NCBI GenBank assembly: GCA_003153775.1
Contig: PMBI01000059.1
Span: 1 to 64,000 of the forward strand
Direction: 5' to 3'
From: Syntrophaceae bacterium
GTDB taxonomy: Bacteria; Desulfobacterota; Syntrophia; Syntrophales; UBA2185
DNA length: 64,000 bases
Position 1 is the first letter of the stretch. Each line of letters opens with the position of its first letter. Below, one piece after another: positions 27,527 to 35,032 of this stretch. Made by a program: the position numbers and the translations under genes. The notes beneath the pieces are model-generated. The model had not been told where the DNA came from, ran no database searches, and worked only from the letters and a program-made list of their open reading frames with translations.

Positions 27527-28459
27527 TCAAGCCGGATTCGTCTTTTTTTCCCGCTGATCCATCTTATAGCAGCTTCCCGCGAATTTCTTCGCGTAGCTCT
27601 TCATCTCTGAAGCCCTCTGCATCAGTTCACCGTGATGGCTGAAAGCACGCCTCTCCGTATCCGTTATGCCTATGGAAATGCTCGTAACCGGCAGTTTTGA
27701 CCAGACGCCCTTCCTGTCAGCGGCGAAGATGTAGCCGGCGTCCCAGTCTGCCGTGTCGTAAAACCCTGCAATCATCGTGTCGAACCGTTCAATGATGTTC
27801 TCTACTGCCTTTCCAATCAGGTCGGGCTTCATGATGATGACAAAATCGTCGCCCCCGATGTGTCCTACAAAAAATCCCTGCGACTGGCTTTCTTTGACGG
27901 TGTTGAGGATGATCCTTCCCGTCATTCTTATCAGCTCGTCGCCGCGGCCGAACCCGTAGCGGTCATTGAAGGGCTTGAAATTATCGAGGTCCGCATAGGC
28001 GAGGGCGAAAATCTCGTTGTTGTCAAGCCGCCCTTGTATCTGCCGCGTGATGGAAAGATTGCCCGGCAGGCGCGTCAGCGGACTGATCTCCACCACTCTT
28101 TCAAAACGCATGATGCCCAGTTTGACCCTCGGGAGAATATCCCTCTCCGCATCCGCCTTCCTGAGATAGTCTTCGCAGAGAATATTTTCCCAGCCCCTGG
28201 GATCGATGTCACCGTCAAAGACGACGAGGATCGGCAGCCGGCTGAAAAGAGGATCTTCTTTGATGAGGTTGATAAAAGAGATAGTTGCGTCATCGCCCTT
28301 GGGAATATCGACCACCACGAGAGAGGGCGTGTCATTGTAGATGTAGTCCGAGGCGGGTTTAAGATCGCTGAATGAGACCGTGCGGAAATGGTCCCGCAGT
28401 ATCCGGCTCGACATCTCCTGAAAGGCAGGGTCTCTGCTGATAATCGTGACCGCTTCCAT
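27527..28459 (-). CDS. GGDEF-domain protein with receiver-like N-terminus
   Basis: In this 310-residue protein, residues ~1-125 look like a receiver fold (SLVVVDIPKGDD near 45) but lack the N-terminal acidic pair, so phosphorylation is doubtful. Residues ~130-300 form a GGDEF domain with DLDNFKPFNDRYG and the signature GGDDF near 203, in which the fourth position is Asp instead of Glu. Diguanylate cyclase activity is possible but may be reduced. The start overlaps the HDOD gene stop (TAATG). The adjacent HDOD and HD-GYP-type N-domain genes suggest a shared c-di-GMP-related signalling role. Confidence 0.86.
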   Translation of the reverse strand: MEAVTIISRDPAFQEMSSRILRDHFRTVSFSDLKPASDYIYNDTPSLVVVDIPKGDDATISFINLIKEDPLFSRLPILVVFDGDIDPRGWENILCEDYLRKADAERDILPRVKLGIMRFERVVEISPLTRLPGNLSITRQIQGRLDNNEIFALAYADLDNFKPFNDRYGFGRGDELIRMTGRIILNTVKESQSQGFFVGHIGGDDFVIIMKPDLIGKAVENIIERFDTMIAGFYDTADWDAGYIFAADRKGVWSKLPVTSISIGITDTERRAFSHHGELMQRASEMKSYAKKFAGSCYKMDQREKKTNPA

Positions 28460-29301
28460 TATTGCTGCAAGACCTCCTGTGTCGCCTCAATAGATCCTTC
28501 CAGCTCCCGGAATACGTCGATAATATCCTCTTCCGAAAGCTCAAGCCTGTCGAAGGCGGCGTCATCCACGATGGGCACTATCTGGTCGCCCGAGAAGCCG
28601 AGCCCCCTTGCCTTTGTCAGGATGTCTGCAAGGTGTACAATGGCGGTTTCGAGAGGGAAAAGCACAGCCGACCGCGGTTGGTGGTGGTAAAGAATCGCTT
28701 CGGTAAGTTTCTTCGGGAAACGCCACTTCTCAGAAAGGACGCCGCCAAGCGCGGCGTGGTTGTCGGCGAAGAATTTCTTTTCCGCCTGCATGATTGCGAT
28801 ATGCTCCGTTTCCGCCAAGGCCAGTGCGCCCTCGTATGCCTTGGTGAATTCCAGCGCCATAACAACTTTGCCTATGTCGTGGATAAGGCCGGCAACATAC
28901 GCTTCCTCGGGCTCTCGCAGCCCTTTTTTCTGGGCTATTATCCTTGCTGCGGCTGCACATCCCATTGAGTGCTCATAGAGACCGGACATCGCCTTTTGCA
29001 TGAGTTCAAAAACCGAGACGCCGAGGAGCAGCCCCTTGACGACATTGAGTCCGAGGAGCATGATCGCGTGGGATACGGAGGCGATGCGTCCGGGAAAACC
29101 GTAGACGGCGGAGTTTACCATCTTGAGGATGCGGAATGTGAGGGCGGGGTCCGATTGCACGAAAGAGGCGACCTCAGTCAGAGAGACGTTAGGCTTTTCC
29201 ATGATGCGGGAGAGCTTCCTCAGGGTATCGGGCACCGTGGGGAGACTGCCTATGTTTTCAATGCGGTGGCGGAGGACCTTGGATTCTATGACTTCACTCA
29301 T
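28459..29301 (-). CDS. HDOD-domain signalling protein
   Basis: The 280-residue protein has an HDOD domain over most of its length. The pattern includes IGSLPTVPDTLRKLSRIM near residue 17, QSDPALTFRILKMVNSA near 49 and a histidine-poor relative of the HD motif in GLIHDIGKVVMA near 140. HDOD proteins lack phosphodiesterase activity in most cases and act as signalling adaptors for motility, DNA uptake or c-di-GMP networks. It overlaps both neighbours by a few bases (eight upstream, one downstream), so all three are co-translated. Confidence 0.87.
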   Translation of the reverse strand: MSEVIESKVLRHRIENIGSLPTVPDTLRKLSRIMEKPNVSLTEVASFVQSDPALTFRILKMVNSAVYGFPGRIASVSHAIMLLGLNVVKGLLLGVSVFELMQKAMSGLYEHSMGCAAAARIIAQKKGLREPEEAYVAGLIHDIGKVVMALEFTKAYEGALALAETEHIAIMQAEKKFFADNHAALGGVLSEKWRFPKKLTEAILYHHQPRSAVLFPLETAIVHLADILTKARGLGFSGDQIVPIVDDAAFDRLELSEEDIIDVFRELEGSIEATQEVLQQ

Positions 29302-29593
29302 AAAGTGTCCTGATGTGTTTTTCGGCGGCTCTCTTAATCATTTCCATTTTTGGATTCCCTTGAGCAGACTGGAAGCGCGTTTCGAGAGCGGCGAGCATCT
29401 CGTCCATGGGAACTTCCATTTCCAGTTTTCCTTCCACGTAGATCGCTCCCTCCATCTCCATATCCTGGATCCTTGCTATCCATGTCTCTGTAAGTTCCGT
29501 GCCCTCGCCAAGGAGGGCCATACCGGCCCTGTTCATGACCGGCTTGGCAAGCCGCATTCCCGGCTGGAGCTTATCAGGCGTAACTTTTATCAT
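29294..29593 (-). CDS. Small protein resembling the N-terminal domain of HD-GYP phosphodiesterases
   Basis: The 99-residue protein begins with a beta-rich segment (KVTPDKLQPGMRLAKPVMNRA, GEGTELTETWIARIQ) like the region preceding HD-GYP domains in many c-di-GMP phosphodiesterases. The catalytic HD-GYP part is absent. The C-terminal third is helical. It overlaps the HDOD gene by eight bases. It may be a stand-alone adaptor that pairs with the HDOD and GGDEF proteins. No separate function is known to me. Confidence 0.72.
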   Translation of the reverse strand: MIKVTPDKLQPGMRLAKPVMNRAGMALLGEGTELTETWIARIQDMEMEGAIYVEGKLEMEVPMDEMLAALETRFQSAQGNPKMEMIKRAAEKHIRTLYE

Positions 29594-29653
29594 TGCTGGC
29601 TCCCATCTTGTAGCGCATAAATTTTCCGTCTTGTTTCAGCGACAGTGAAAGTG

Positions 29654-30625
29654 TCAGGCCTTGCCGTCACTTCCCAGGACATTGATGATCTTATGCTTGT
29701 AGAGTTCCTTCAATGCATCGCGGGCGGGACCAAGATATTTTCTCGGGTCGAATTCGTCCGGTTTTTCATAGAAGACTTTTCTTATCGCCGCTGTTACGGC
29801 CAATCGTCCGTCGGAGTCGATGTTTATCTTGCAGACGGCGGATTTCGCGGCCCGACGCAACTGGTCCTCGGAAATCCCCGCGGTATCATCGAGCTTGCCG
29901 CCGTATTTGTTAATCTCATCGACTATATTTTGCGGTATGGAAGAGGCGCCGTGCAGAACTATCGCGAAACCCGGTATCCGTCTTTCCACTTCCTCGAGTA
30001 TGTCAAACCGCAGCGGCGGCGGGGTCTCGCCGCGCTTGACCTTGAATTTGAATGCGCCGTGGGAGGTTCCGATGGATATGGCGAGCGAATCTACACCCGT
30101 GCGTTTCACAAAGTCTTCCACTTCTTCCGGTTTGGTGTAATGGCTCTGCTGGGATGAAACGTCGTCCTCGACGCCTGCGAGCACGCCCAGCTCCCCTTCA
30201 ACCGTCACATTGTACTTGTGGGAAAATTCAACAACTCGTGTGGTAAGTTTTATGTTCTCTTCGTAAGGCAGATGCGACCCGTCGATCATCACCGAGGAGA
30301 AGCCGGTCTCGATGCAGGATTTCGCGAGGTCAAAGGAATCGCCGTGATCCAGATGGAGGGCTATGGGGATTGCATAACCCATCTGCCCTGCCACTTCCAC
30401 TGCGCCTTTGGCCAGATATTGCAGCAGTGTCTGATTCGCATATTGACGAGCGCCTTTCGAGACCTGCAGTATGACCGGTGATTTCGTTTCGACGCTGGCA
30501 GCTACTATCGCCTGCATTTGCTCGAGGTTGTTGAAGTTGAATGCGGGTATGGCATAGCCGCCGCGCATGGCCTTCTTGAACAAATCCCTGGTATTTACCA
30601 AACCTAATTCTTCGTAATGCACCAT
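29654..30625 (-). CDS. fba: Class II fructose-bisphosphate aldolase
   Basis: In this 323-residue zinc enzyme, AIPAFNFNNLEQ near residue 26 and LHLDHGDS near 90 carry the active-site aspartate and a zinc histidine. IDGSHLPYEENI near 118 and EGELGVLAG near 143 match the class II fold. The family cleaves fructose-1,6-bisphosphate, and related members act on tagatose bisphosphate. The start is six bases after the ferredoxin stop. In a fatty-acid-oxidising anaerobe it would mainly serve gluconeogenesis. Confidence 0.93.
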   Translation of the reverse strand: MVHYEELGLVNTRDLFKKAMRGGYAIPAFNFNNLEQMQAIVAASVETKSPVILQVSKGARQYANQTLLQYLAKGAVEVAGQMGYAIPIALHLDHGDSFDLAKSCIETGFSSVMIDGSHLPYEENIKLTTRVVEFSHKYNVTVEGELGVLAGVEDDVSSQQSHYTKPEEVEDFVKRTGVDSLAISIGTSHGAFKFKVKRGETPPPLRFDILEEVERRIPGFAIVLHGASSIPQNIVDEINKYGGKLDDTAGISEDQLRRAAKSAVCKINIDSDGRLAVTAAIRKVFYEKPDEFDPRKYLGPARDALKELYKHKIINVLGSDGKA

Positions 30626-30631
30626 GGCTTC

Positions 30632-30820
30632 TTACTCTTCTACGATGATTGCTTCCGTGGGGCAATCGTCCGCCGCTTCTCTCACGGCGTCATACAGCGA
30701 TTTCTTCACTGTCGCCACCTTTACGGAGGCCTGCTCATCTACGAGTTCGAAAACGTCCGGGACTGTATCAACACATAATCCGCATCCTGTACAAAGATCC
30801 TTGTCAACGCTCACTTTCAT
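30632..30820 (-). CDS. One-cluster [4Fe-4S] ferredoxin
   Basis: The 62-residue acidic protein has Cys10, Cys13, Cys16 and Cys53, the spacing of single [4Fe-4S] ferredoxins (CTGCGLC and DDCPTEAI). It carries one low-potential electron, for which radical-SAM enzymes such as QueE downstream could be users. The ribosome site is GGTGAGGGG. A near-consensus promoter lies at 30878-30906 on the - strand, so it is the first gene of the operon reaching queC. Confidence 0.94.
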   Translation of the reverse strand: MKVSVDKDLCTGCGLCVDTVPDVFELVDEQASVKVATVKKSLYDAVREAADDCPTEAIIVEE

Positions 30821-30877
30821 AATATGCCCCTCACCTTTCTTGATTTTTTGATCACGACATATGCAATTTTCTGAGTA

Positions 30878-30906
30878 AGTATACGGGAAAGCTGGTTATA
30901 TGTCAA
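30878..30906 (-). promoter_or_regulatory. Sigma-70 promoter of the ferredoxin operon
   Basis: On the - strand, TTGACA (30906-30901) and TATACT (30883-30878) are separated by exactly 17 bases. The ferredoxin start is about 58 bases downstream. Confidence 0.8.
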
Positions 30907-30939
30907 AGGGAAAGCGGTGTTAAGACAAATACAGGGCAG

Positions 30940-30968
30940 TTGACACACGGGCCCATTTCCCCTATAGT
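30940..30968 (+). promoter_or_regulatory. Sigma-70 promoter of the glutamine amidotransferase gene
   Basis: TTGACA (30940-30945) and TATAGT (30963-30968) have a 17-base spacer. The start codon is 50 bases downstream. The -35 boxes of this and the divergent ferredoxin promoter are 33 bases apart. Confidence 0.8.
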
Positions 30969-31018
30969 GGCGCGACGTTGATGGAATATTTCTTAGCGCA
31001 GGAGACAAGAGATAGCGC

Positions 31019-31804
31019 ATGCCGAGACGTCCCATAATCGGGCTCAACATGTCTATGGACATCATAGACAAATATGAAAAATACGGGCTCCTTGTCCCCG
31101 TCAGTTACGTGGATGCCGTGGCAGGTGCGGGTGCAACGCCGCTTTGCCTTCCTCCGTGTGAGGATTTCTCTGCGATGTACGCCCTCATGTCGATTATTGA
31201 CGGGATAGTCCTCATCGGAGGAGATGACTACTGGCCGGAACACTTCGGGGGGCATCCGCAGCCGGAAGATGAACTGATGCCGAAACGCCGTGACCGCTTT
31301 GACCTGGAGCTGGCGAAATGGGCGCTGCATAAGACTACACTTCCGATCCTCGGTATCTGCGGCGGCCATCAGCTTATCAGCATCGCGCAAGGGGGCTCCT
31401 TGATACAGGATATCAGAACGGAATGGGGTGTGCCCGCCGGCACGTCCTACATTCCGCACTCCAAGAAAGAGAGGGGTGATGAAGAGCCGAACTTCCGCCA
31501 TCCCGTGCGCCTTGAAGCGGGAAGCCTCGCTGCACGGGCGGTAAATATGTCCGCGGGCGGCTTGCTCTCGACAAATTCGAGCCACCATCAGGCCGTCGAC
31601 CCTCAGAGGGTCGGCCGATATCTGCGCGCGTCCGCCTGGTCGCAGGATGGCGTGATAGAAGCCATAGAGCCTGCAGAAGGCTCGCCCTGGGCCCTCTCCC
31701 GCAGATTCATCCTCGGCGTTCAATGGCATCCGGAACAGATGCAGGATGAAGAACCGCATCAGAATATCTTTCGCAGCCTGGTTGAGGCGGCGCGGAAAAA
31801 ATAA
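31019..31804 (+). CDS. Peptidase C26 / gamma-glutamyl hydrolase-like class I amidotransferase
   Basis: The 261-residue protein has the class I glutaminase nucleophile Cys114 in LGICGGHQL and the His237/Glu239 pair in QWHPEQ. VLIGGDDYWPEHF near residue 66 matches the gamma-Glu-GABA hydrolase (PuuD) group. These enzymes cleave gamma-glutamyl amide bonds. The downstream AmpG-like transporter is 29 bases away, so the pair may act on an imported gamma-glutamyl compound. Sequence alone does not separate PuuD-like from other C26 functions. Confidence 0.88.
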   Translation: MPRRPIIGLNMSMDIIDKYEKYGLLVPVSYVDAVAGAGATPLCLPPCEDFSAMYALMSIIDGIVLIGGDDYWPEHFGGHPQPEDELMPKRRDRFDLELAKWALHKTTLPILGICGGHQLISIAQGGSLIQDIRTEWGVPAGTSYIPHSKKERGDEEPNFRHPVRLEAGSLAARAVNMSAGGLLSTNSSHHQAVDPQRVGRYLRASAWSQDGVIEAIEPAEGSPWALSRRFILGVQWHPEQMQDEEPHQNIFRSLVEAARKK

Positions 31805-31833
31805 TTCCTTTGACACTTATCAGTGATTGAACG

Positions 31834-33093
31834 ATGGAGCGAAACCCTTTCAACTGGTTCAAGGTTTACCTGAGCGGGAAAATGCTCCTCATGCTGGTCC
31901 TCGGGTTCTCCTCCGGCATGCCTCTCGCACTCACAGGTTCCACTCTTTCCGCGTGGCTGGTGGCGGAGGGGGTGGATATAAAAACCATCGGACTGTATTC
32001 ACTCGTAGGCTTGCCCTACGCATTCAAGTTTCTGTGGTCGCCGCTGATGGATCGCTTCGTGCCGCCCTTCTTGGGGAGGAGGCGTGGCTGGATGATCATC
32101 ACGCAGCTTTTTCTCATCTTCACGATTTCCGCACTGGGGTTTTTCAACCCTGCGTCCATGCCCCTGCTCGTTGCCGCCGCGGCGCTCAGTCTTGCTTTTT
32201 TCAGCGCGAGCCAGGATATTGTCCTCGATGCGTACCGGACGGAGTACCTGAAGCCTGAAGAGCGGGGCGCGGGGGTCGGAGTGTGGATCATGGGCTACAG
32301 GATTGCGCTCCTGGTGGGCGGCGCGGCGGCCCTCATCCTCTCCGATTATGTGTCCTGGAAGATGGTTTATTTGATCATGGGCCTTTTCATGGTCGTCGGA
32401 TGCGTTGCCACGCTGCTTGCTCCCGAGCCTCTCGAGATAAATCCTGCGGGCGAAACGGTCGAGGCTCCGAAAAGTCTCTATGAGGCGGCAGTTGCGCCCT
32501 TTCTGGAATTCTTCAGGAGGCCCGGCTCTCTCGAGATTCTGCTTTTTATTATCCTTTACAAGCTCGGGGATATTGCCGCTGCCCAGATGACAACGCCGTA
32601 CATCCTGAAGTACGTGGGTTTTTCTCGAACAGAGCTCGGGACCATTTACAAGGGCTTCGGCATGGCGGCGACGATCGTAGGCGCCCTCATGGGAGGCGCC
32701 CTCATGTCCAGGTGGCCTCTGAAGAGATCCCTCTGCGTCTTTGGCGTGCTGCAAGGCGTATCAATCCTCGCTTTTATCTTGCTCGAATTTACGGGCCGCG
32801 AGATATGGGCGCTGGCCACAGTCATCGGGATTGAGAATTTCTGCGGCGGCATGGGAACGTCGGCATATACGGCATTCCTCATGGGCCTTTGCAACAGGAA
32901 GTTTACTGCGACCCAGTACGCTTTACTCAGCAGCCTCATGGCCGTGGGCCGTAACGTGACGGGCGCGCCTACAGGCTACCTCGCCGACGCCGTAGGGTGG
33001 GTGATGTTCTTTGTCATCTGCACGGTTCTCGCAGTTCCCGGTTTGCTTCTCCTTCTTCGATACGACAAATGGGCGGTTGAGGTTCAGGATTAA
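31834..33093 (+). CDS. AmpG-like major facilitator transporter
   Basis: The 419-residue protein has about 12 membrane segments. FSSGMPLALTGSTLSAWL near residue 27 and SQDIVLDAYRTE near 128 are characteristic of AmpG permeases. AmpG imports anhydro-muropeptides, while relatives carry acetyl-CoA or other solutes. It follows a gamma-glutamyl hydrolase-like gene in the same direction. Cell-wall recycling is therefore plausible, because muropeptides carry a gamma-D-glutamyl bond. Confidence 0.88.
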   Translation: MERNPFNWFKVYLSGKMLLMLVLGFSSGMPLALTGSTLSAWLVAEGVDIKTIGLYSLVGLPYAFKFLWSPLMDRFVPPFLGRRRGWMIITQLFLIFTISALGFFNPASMPLLVAAAALSLAFFSASQDIVLDAYRTEYLKPEERGAGVGVWIMGYRIALLVGGAAALILSDYVSWKMVYLIMGLFMVVGCVATLLAPEPLEINPAGETVEAPKSLYEAAVAPFLEFFRRPGSLEILLFIILYKLGDIAAAQMTTPYILKYVGFSRTELGTIYKGFGMAATIVGALMGGALMSRWPLKRSLCVFGVLQGVSILAFILLEFTGREIWALATVIGIENFCGGMGTSAYTAFLMGLCNRKFTATQYALLSSLMAVGRNVTGAPTGYLADAVGWVMFFVICTVLAVPGLLLLLRYDKWAVEVQD

Positions 33094-33727
33094 GTCCGGT
33101 TCATCCGGTTGATGCGTACTTCCTGTAAGAAAGCGTGTGGTGATTTTGACGGGCATCCATCCTTTCAATTGGTAATCCTTATTGACTGGTCATCTATAAT
33201 CTAGAGGCAATAAACATTATCCACGCTTTCTTTTGTTAATGATCAACTCTATCGTGACCCTGAATATTCCTGGGATGATAACAGCCAATCATAATGAATC
33301 ATGATCACGGGGCGTATTAGAAGATTCTATCCGGAAGAAAGCGCAATTATGCCTTTTGACTCTTGATAAATCACAAATGTCTATACCGTATACAACAATG
33401 ACATGTCCCCGGTCCATTTTTACAATATCACCGTCCTCCACCATCACACACCGATACAAAATTTTGTGGGGACAAATAATTGACATATAAACATAACTTT
33501 CCTATGTTTTCGTGTCAGAATGCAATATTTTATCGAGAGATATCAAAGAATAATATCGGCCTCAATCCATTTCTCATAAATTAATAAAAGTCCAGTCGTT
33601 CTCACTATTTATGCAATAATCATATATCACGCGACTTTATAAGATATTGTAATGTAACAACATTATGGCACGCTTCTTGAATCTTGAACCACTGCATCAA
33701 TTTTTCTCATACCGGGAACGCAGAGGA
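33094..33727. other. A+T-rich intergenic region with two promoter-like sites
   Basis: No convincing gene lies here. The stretch is visibly richer in A+T than the neighbouring genes. TTGACA (33480) and TATGTT (33503) with a 17-base gap could be a sigma-70 promoter, and a sigma-54-type element follows at 33666. A 65-codon frame on the - strand (33289-33486) lacks a ribosome site and is not called. Confidence 0.5.
33666..33681 (+). promoter_or_regulatory. Sigma-54-type (-24/-12) promoter
   Basis: TGGCACG-CTTC-TTGAA matches the consensus TGGCACG-N4-TTGC(A/T) with a single mismatch, C to A, in the -12 element. It points toward the short frame at 33728 and the gene at 33875. No enhancer-binding site was recognised. 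Confidence 0.6.
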
Positions 33728-33841
33728 ATGATGATTATTTTTTATGCAACATCTTATGGCGAGATAGGTGCACGACTTGTTCGGAATATAGAAACGTTAG
33801 TTTCAAAATACTTTACTAATGAAATAAGTGCGTTCCCATGA
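33728..33841 (+). CDS. 37-codon small ORF, possibly a truncated gene
   Basis: This frame has an AGAGG site just upstream, two tandem ATG codons and 37 residues (MMIIFYATSYGEIGARLVRN...). It lies about 45 bases after a sigma-54-type element. The opening looks like the first strand and helix of a larger alpha/beta domain, so it may be the remnant of a longer protein cut by the TGA at 33839. An 8-base inverted repeat (GGGAACGC 33714-33721 with GCGTTCCC 33830-33837) encloses it. Whether it is translated is unknown. Confidence 0.4.
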   Translation: MMIIFYATSYGEIGARLVRNIETLVSKYFTNEISAFP

Positions 33842-33874
33842 ACAATATAATATTCTGTCATAGGAGGTAAACTT

Positions 33875-34108
33875 ATGGATTCAGTATTTTATTTTCACAA
33901 CGGCCAGACTGCTGACACTGTTCCAGCATTGATTAAAGTTCTCGAAAACCTTGATGAAGACACGTTCAAGTATCACTGCAACAAGGATAAAAATGACTTC
34001 TTCGAGTGGCTGAACACAGGCTTGAACGATGCAAAAGCTGCAGCAACAATAAAAACTGCAGAGGCAAGAAAGACAATGCTTACTAAGCTGAAGCGGATTA
34101 AGCATTAG
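33875..34108 (+). CDS. Small hypothetical protein (DUF5752-like)
   Basis: The protein has 77 residues and a perfect TAGGAGGTAA ribosome site. The sequence FYFHNGQTADTVPALIKVLE, then FKYHCNKDKNDFFEWLN, then a basic helix, resembles small DUF5752-type proteins with an FxYHxxxxxNDFxxWI core. That assignment is from memory of the family pattern and is not certain. No function is known to me. It may be driven by the sigma-54-type element 194 bases upstream. Confidence 0.75.
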   Translation: MDSVFYFHNGQTADTVPALIKVLENLDEDTFKYHCNKDKNDFFEWLNTGLNDAKAAATIKTAEARKTMLTKLKRIKH

Positions 34109-34128
34109 ATTCTTATTTCTTGCAGGGG

Positions 34129-34149
34129 AAATAGGGACAGCGCCTATTT
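34129..34149. repeat. Small palindrome after the DUF5752-like gene
   Basis: AAATAGG (34129-34135) and CCTATTT (34143-34149) flank GACAGCG. The phrase AATAGGGACAGCGCCTATTTA resembles REP-type palindromes that travel with REP-associated transposases in related genomes. No transposase is visible here. It could also act as a transcription stop. Confidence 0.4.
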
Positions 34150-34216
34150 ATTAAGTATGGACCGAAGTGGATAAATAAGAACCGTCTTCAACAATCATCT
34201 GCACAGGGGATGAATT

Positions 34217-34558
34217 ATGAAAGGATGTCTTAAGTTGGGAGGAGATCCTGTTTTAGATCGTGGGAGCATAGAAATTTTTAGAAATATTTCAAAAGATACT
34301 GTAATTAAAATTTTAGAAAAATACAGACTAAAGGAATTCAAGGTTGATTGGCCTCTCATGTCTTGGGGAAGACCTCGATGCGGCGCGTGCGACAATATAT
34401 TGTATTCCGCAGAAACATTTGAGCAGCAAATGTGCTGGACCCATATTCATTCGAGCCTCGTTGTGGAGACAGATGGAGAGGCGAAACAACAAAAGATTTT
34501 CATGCTTTGCCGGGAATGCGCAGACAGGATTAACCGTGACAGGATTAATCAAATGTAA
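34217..34558 (+). CDS. Hypothetical zinc-ribbon-like small protein
   Basis: The 113-residue protein begins at an ATG behind AGGGGATG. Two cysteine pairs, CGACD near residue 55 and CRECAD near 98, with a CWTHIH segment between, suggest one zinc site. The N-terminal 45 residues include a helix with FRNISKDTVIKILEKYRLKEF. I do not recognise the family. It lies in an A+T-rich stretch between a small hypothetical gene and a decayed histidine-kinase fragment, and may itself be a recent arrival. Confidence 0.6.
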   Translation: MKGCLKLGGDPVLDRGSIEIFRNISKDTVIKILEKYRLKEFKVDWPLMSWGRPRCGACDNILYSAETFEQQMCWTHIHSSLVVETDGEAKQQKIFMLCRECADRINRDRINQM

Positions 34559-35032
34559 ATCGATGACTTTATTGCATCCGCCTTTGGCTTCTGTTAGCTT
34601 TTGCCATAAGTACCGCCATGGTGCCGCTAGCGGCATCTGGTTCTATCGCGATCAGGCGAAACGCTTTCGGTAGAGAGCGGAGAGTGAACCGCTGGCCGTC
34701 GAGAGGTCGGTTTCCGTCCGCTGGGGCACGCGAGTTACTGCGCTGGTTCCTATAACCGACCCGTAGACGGCAATGCCCGGCTATTTGAGCCCTTTTATTC
34801 CACAAAAAAGGAGGGCTGGGAATCGGCCTCTTTCAGGCAAAGAACATTGCGAACGCCATGAAAGGGGATATCCGGGTTCTTCCTGAGGTGGCAGGCGTGA
34901 CATTTGAGATCACGCTTCCAAATGGCAAAAGAGAGTAAATTTCTTTTACACTTGACACTTACTGTTCATGGAGTCTTGATGCAACTATATGACTGTAACC
35001 GCCTATTGTGATGACAAAAAAAGGAGGTGAAC
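34559..35032. other. Gap holding a kinase remnant
   Basis: Apart from the histidine-kinase tail at 34766-34938 nothing is supported. The part at 34600-34760 is G+C-richer than its surroundings but yields no recognisable protein in any frame. TTGACA at 34952 has no good -10 partner. Confidence 0.5.
34766..34938 (+). pseudogene. Frameshifted C-terminal fragment of a sensor histidine kinase
   Basis: The first frame reads RLFEPFYSTKK up to the A6 run at 34804-34809. The next frame reads GGLGIGLFQAKNIANAMKG and ends TFEITLPNGKRE-stop at 34938. Together these are the F box, G2 box and last strand of a histidine kinase ATPase domain, resembling the PrsK type. A one-base shift at the homopolymer separates them, and the rest of the kinase is absent upstream. 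It is therefore a decayed remnant. Confidence 0.75.

Noticed and set aside
33289-33486. 65-codon - strand frame in the A+T-rich gap
   Set aside because: There is no ribosome site and no recognised pattern; it could be a remnant but cannot be supported.
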